From the NCBI GenBank assembly GCA_019638675.1, contig JAHBTE010000001.1:1272605-1336604 (forward strand): 64,000 nucleotides of DNA. Reading direction: 5' to 3'. Position 1 is the stretch's first letter. Every line of letters starts with the position of its first letter. Made by a program: the position numbers and the translations under genes. Positions 63,113 through 64,000 of this stretch are shown piece by piece. Under the pieces are notes generated by a model. That model was not told where the DNA came from and ran no database searches. It was given only the letters and a program-made list of their open reading frames with translations. This DNA is from Fimbriimonadaceae bacterium. Lineage in GTDB: Bacteria; Armatimonadota; Fimbriimonadia; Fimbriimonadales; Fimbriimonadaceae.

Positions 63113-64000
63113 ATGTATGTGCAACCGTTTCCGCGAACCTGGGTGGAGATAGATTTTGGCGCGATGAAGCATAATCTTCGCCTGATTAAGGAGCGCATGG
63201 GCGAAGGTGTTTTGATCTCGGTAGTGTGTAAAGCCGATGGATATGGTCACGGATTGGTTCCGGTCGGCAGGTTTGCGGCGAAGAATGGTGCAGATTGGCT
63301 CAGCGTTGCATCTGTTCAAGAAGGCGTTGCATTGCGTGATGCGGGTGTTGATTGCCCAATCATGGTGATGTCACCAACTCTAGATATGGAGGCGGCTCAA
63401 GCGATTTTCTACGACTTGGACATTTTTGTTGAATCTGCCCATTCTATCAAAGCATTTGCACAAATAGCATTGAACCAAGAACGGGTCGCAAAACTTCACC
63501 TTAAGGTGGATACGGGCCTGCACCGATTTGGATGCGATCCTAAGGACGCAAAGCCTTTGATCGGTCTTATCAAATCAACACAAGGCTGTACATTGCGCGG
63601 TGTTTCTCAGCACTTTTTGGATGCATCTAACCAATCTCGCTCAATCACCCAACGAGATACGTTTGAATCTAGTATTTCTGAATCAGAAGATCTCGGCATT
63701 ATCCATCTGAGTGCAAGCGCGGGGGCGGTCAAAGTAGATCGAGCCAAAGGCGGGTTAGTTCGAATTGGAATGCACGCTTACGGAATTGATGCAGACAAAA
63801 GTTACGGAGGTGAATTAAAACCCACCATGCGGTGGTTTGCCCGCGTGACTTCGATTCGCACAATCCCGGCTGGTGATACGGTGAGCTACATGGGAACCTG
63901 GACTGCTCCACGCACTAGCACTATCGCAACGCTTGGTGCGGGTTACGGTGATGGTTATGCCCGCCAACTCAGTAATAAAGGGTTCATTTTTGTAAATGGG
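63113..64000 (+). CDS. alr: Alanine racemase, 3' truncated by window edge
   Basis: The open frame from the ATG at 63113 to the window end (296 codons) encodes the N-terminal three quarters of alanine racemase, which converts L- to D-alanine for peptidoglycan. The PLP-lysine motif VVCKADGYGHG is at about residues 35-45, then HLKVDTGLHRFG, and near the edge VSYMGTW with the catalytic Tyr and IATLGAGYGDGYARQLS. No stop or frameshift is seen in the visible part. Confidence 0.92.
   Translation, partial: MYVQPFPRTWVEIDFGAMKHNLRLIKERMGEGVLISVVCKADGYGHGLVPVGRFAAKNGADWLSVASVQEGVALRDAGVDCPIMVMSPTLDMEAAQAIFYDLDIFVESAHSIKAFAQIALNQERVAKLHLKVDTGLHRFGCDPKDAKPLIGLIKSTQGCTLRGVSQHFLDASNQSRSITQRDTFESSISESEDLGIIHLSASAGAVKVDRAKGGLVRIGMHAYGIDADKSYGGELKPTMRWFARVTSIRTIPAGDTVSYMGTWTAPRTSTIATLGAGYGDGYARQLSNKGFIFVNG

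Overview
The window is a chromosomal segment of a free-living, diderm-type bacterium. Evidence for this is a TolC-type outer-membrane factor with an adaptor and ABC pump, a beta-barrel outer-membrane protein, many lipobox proteins, and a secreted protein ending in a PEP-CTERM sorting tail. Composition is moderate in GC over most of the window and visibly more AT-rich in two accessory blocks. The PEP-CTERM tail and the mix of genes would fit an Armatimonadota (Fimbriimonadia)-like lineage. That is an inference from style; there is no rRNA here to prove it. The only RNA gene seen is tRNA-Ala(GGC).

Layout. 1-4.35 kb: a tightly overlapping lipid-modification operon (DUF1365, cyclopropane-fatty-acid-synthase-like methyltransferase, a CxxC redox protein, DUF1295, a second methyltransferase). 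4.36-16.86 kb: an accessory region cut into two blocks by three direct copies of a 31-bp sequence. The first block (1.8 kb) holds a YaaC-like gene with a DNPH1/Rcl-like N-glycoside hydrolase gene. The second (10.7 kb) holds a glycosyltransferase-IscU-like-small protein-RHS operon, with a split RHS core, a variable cysteine-rich tip, a putative immunity protein and an orphan RHS tip. 16.9-25.7 kb: a long copper-handling cluster on the minus strand (CsoR, CopZ, CopA, NosL-like and other exported proteins, outer-membrane protein, YHS protein) with two CsoR-type operators.

25.8-64 kb is mostly housekeeping and ordinary accessory genes: S41 protease, 5-oxoprolinase PxpBAC, dUTPase, purA (with a structured leader), a PEP-CTERM protein, ribBA, a tRNA nucleotidyltransferase, an S10 peptidase, paired lipoproteins, lpdA, an amidohydrolase, fructose-bisphosphate aldolase, a TolC-HlyD-MacB-type export operon, MscS channel, 3-methyladenine glycosylase, a KBL/AONS-type transferase, a PDZ-hydrolase, a NarL-type regulator, an oligopeptide ABC ATPase, a TetR regulator, and the start of alr.

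The strongest candidates for something undescribed are the repeat-bounded accessory hotspot and its two cargoes: the YaaC/DNPH1-like pair, and the RHS operon. In the RHS operon the core is split by a stop-start overlap, and a decayed second copy preserves the same reading-frame start.
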